Source: Arachidicoccus sp050436765 (lineage in GTDB: Bacteria; Bacteroidota; Bacteroidia; Chitinophagales; Chitinophagaceae). From it: a DNA stretch of 16,170 nt. Shown in pieces: positions 14,737 through 16,170 of this stretch. The notes under the pieces were generated by a model, which did no database searches, was not told the origin of the DNA, and was given only the letters and a program-made list of their open reading frames with translations. The DNA is taken from the NCBI RefSeq assembly GCF_050436765.1, contig NZ_JBNQGD010000020.1:1-16170 (forward strand). Reading direction: 5' to 3'. Positions within the stretch are counted from its first letter, which is position 1. Every line of letters starts with the position of its first letter. The position numbers were made by a program, and so were the translations under genes.

Positions 14737-16155
14737 ATGGGAAAAACAAGGCAATCAAAAGCATCTCACTTTTTTTTAAAATTTTTTAAAATTTTAGGAA
14801 TATCCATTACAGCTATCCTATTGCTTATGTTTTTATTACCCTTGCTTTTTCCGGGGAAAATAACAGCTGAAGTAAAAAGCTTTGCCAATAAAAAGCTGAA
14901 TGCTGAGCTAAACTTTAGGACGGCAAATCTCTCCTTCTTTAAGCATTTTCCTTCGCTAACCCTCTCTCTAAAGGACTTTTGTTTAAAGGGTTCACCACCC
15001 TATGCTCAAGATACCCTGCTAGCTGCAAATAGTATAGGATTGGGTATCAACCTGAAAACTTTAATTTTTGGAGGCCATATAAATATCAATAAAATATACT
15101 TAGAAAAAGCATTGATGAATGTAGAGGTAAGCCCTAAAGGGGAAGCCAACTACAACATATATGTATCAAAAGATACCAGTACCTCCCAAAATCCTTCTAA
15201 TACTTCTTTGCATTTACAACAAATTAATATTTCCAATAGTCACCTTATCTATAGAGATAGTTCAACCAAAATCCTAATTAATTCCGTAGGCTTCAATTAC
15301 AAAGGAAGCGGCGATTTAGATCAATCTGTTTTTGATTTGCAAACAAATGCAGGCATCGACTCATTTAATTTAAGTTATGACGGAAAACAATATTTAAAAA
15401 ACAAAAGGGTTCATGCTTCCTTAATTACAAAAATTAATACACATTCACTTTCATTTGTATTTAAAAAAAATGATTTAAAAATAAACAAATTGCCTGTTGA
15501 CTTTAAAGGCCGCTTTGATTTTTTAAGTGATGGATACAATATGGACTTTACCGTCAAATCCGACAGTAGTCAATTAAACGACCTATTTACAGCACTGCCG
15601 CCGGCTTATGTTACTTGGTTGAATAAATCGGAAGTGAAAGGGCTAATTAATTTGCTGTTCACCTTAAAAGGGCAATATATTGCATCTAAAAATATTAAAC
15701 CCGATATGGCATTTAATATGAATGTTAGACAAGGCTCAATCAATTATAATAAAGCGCCTATTACTTCCTCTAATATTTTTCTTAATTTCCAAACAAAGAT
15801 GCCAAATTTAGATCCGGAAAAATTGGAAGTTAATTTAGATACTTTATTCTTCAATTTAGGTCCGGATTATGTAAAAGCGGTAGTCCACGCAAAAGGGCTC
15901 AACAAGCCCAATGTAGACGCCCATGTAAGTGCCAAGATTGACCTTGAAAGGATGTTTCGTACGTTGGGATACAATAAATTTGATGTGCGTGGAAATTTAG
16001 ATGCTCACCTTGATTCAAAAGGAGTATATGATTGGCAACACAAACAAATGCCTATCATTAACGGGGCTCTCTCGCTTAAAAACGGATACCTCAATACTAG
16101 ATATTACCCAGACGACATAACGGATATTAATAAGATACTAGATATCCAAGAATAA
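14737..16155 (+). CDS. AsmA-like membrane-anchored protein, apparently cut short at its C-terminus
   Basis: AsmA-like proteins are inner-membrane-anchored, mostly periplasmic proteins linked to outer-membrane assembly and phospholipid transport. A charged start is followed by one membrane segment (about 13-38, FFKILGISITAILLLMFLLPLLF), then the family's N-terminal pattern: KSFANKKLNAELNFRTANLSFFKHFPSLTLSL at about 47-78 and a long run of beta repeats. Bacteroidota members are usually about 800-1000 residues; this frame ends at residue 472 (TAA, 16153-16155) just after a YYPDDITDIN segment, where homologues continue. Shortly before the stop, another frame (from 16142) reads ISKNKPKDK, which would suit continuation, so a small indel is possible. 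The window ends 15 nt later, so this cannot be settled here. Confidence 0.8.
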   Translation: MGKTRQSKASHFFLKFFKILGISITAILLLMFLLPLLFPGKITAEVKSFANKKLNAELNFRTANLSFFKHFPSLTLSLKDFCLKGSPPYAQDTLLAANSIGLGINLKTLIFGGHININKIYLEKALMNVEVSPKGEANYNIYVSKDTSTSQNPSNTSLHLQQINISNSHLIYRDSSTKILINSVGFNYKGSGDLDQSVFDLQTNAGIDSFNLSYDGKQYLKNKRVHASLITKINTHSLSFVFKKNDLKINKLPVDFKGRFDFLSDGYNMDFTVKSDSSQLNDLFTALPPAYVTWLNKSEVKGLINLLFTLKGQYIASKNIKPDMAFNMNVRQGSINYNKAPITSSNIFLNFQTKMPNLDPEKLEVNLDTLFFNLGPDYVKAVVHAKGLNKPNVDAHVSAKIDLERMFRTLGYNKFDVRGNLDAHLDSKGVYDWQHKQMPIINGALSLKNGYLNTRYYPDDITDINKILDIQE

Positions 16156-16170
16156 ACCTAAAGATAAGAT

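Noticed and set aside
1..16170. tRNA, rRNA, CRISPR arrays, insertion sequences, integrase or phage genes
   Set aside because: I looked for tRNA-like cloverleafs, repeat-spacer arrays and transposase motifs and saw none; the window reads as ordinary chromosomal operons.

Overview
The window reads as chromosomal DNA of a low-GC Bacteroidota, most likely of the Chitinophagaceae type. The support is TAnnTTTG promoter boxes instead of sigma-70 boxes, almost no Shine-Dalgarno sequences, a TonB-dependent receptor with an N-terminal carboxypeptidase-regulatory-like domain, an HYC_CC_PP-type protein and an AsmA-like protein. The genus is not fixed by anything I can see.

The left half (1-6925, minus strand) is a tryptophan operon read right to left: leader peptide and attenuator, trpE, trpG, a 423-nt interval without a convincing gene, trpD, a GNAT acetyltransferase, trpC, trpF, a secreted protein of unknown function, and the start of trpB, which runs off the left edge. 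From trpD to the secreted protein, neighbouring genes overlap or nearly touch, which implies translational coupling. The leader is a textbook attenuator: a 22-residue peptide with three consecutive Trp codons, an 11-bp terminator hairpin and a 16-bp antiterminator using the 5' arm of that hairpin. The visible TrpB fragment is odd. The PLP-binding lysine reads as histidine, the catalytic glutamate reads as alanine, and the terminal ~60 nt are about 65% GC.

The middle (7237-11363, plus strand) holds unlinked housekeeping and accessory genes: murA with Asp in place of the fosfomycin-target Cys, a nitroreductase-family protein, guanylate kinase (gmk) and a secreted M28-family metallopeptidase. 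Two structured intergenic elements are here or just upstream: an imperfect 59-nt-scale inverted repeat between trpL and murA, and a pair of hairpins after murA. A bidirectional terminator separates the peptidase from the convergent operon on its right.

The right part (11431-14517, minus strand) is a three-gene metal-related operon: an HYC_CC_PP-type small exported protein, an exported HMA-fold protein with a CxxC site, and a TonB-dependent receptor. Each of the three carries an adjacent Cys-Cys pair, suggesting one periplasm-to-outer-membrane metal system, perhaps for copper (inference). Divergent from it, an AsmA-like membrane-anchored protein begins at 14737 and stops early at 16155, possibly because of a frameshift. 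Three start codons (trpL, the HYC gene, the AsmA-like gene) lie only 4-5 nt after a perfect TAnnTTTG box, raising the possibility of leaderless transcripts.

I did not find rRNA, tRNA, CRISPR arrays, intact insertion sequences or phage genes.
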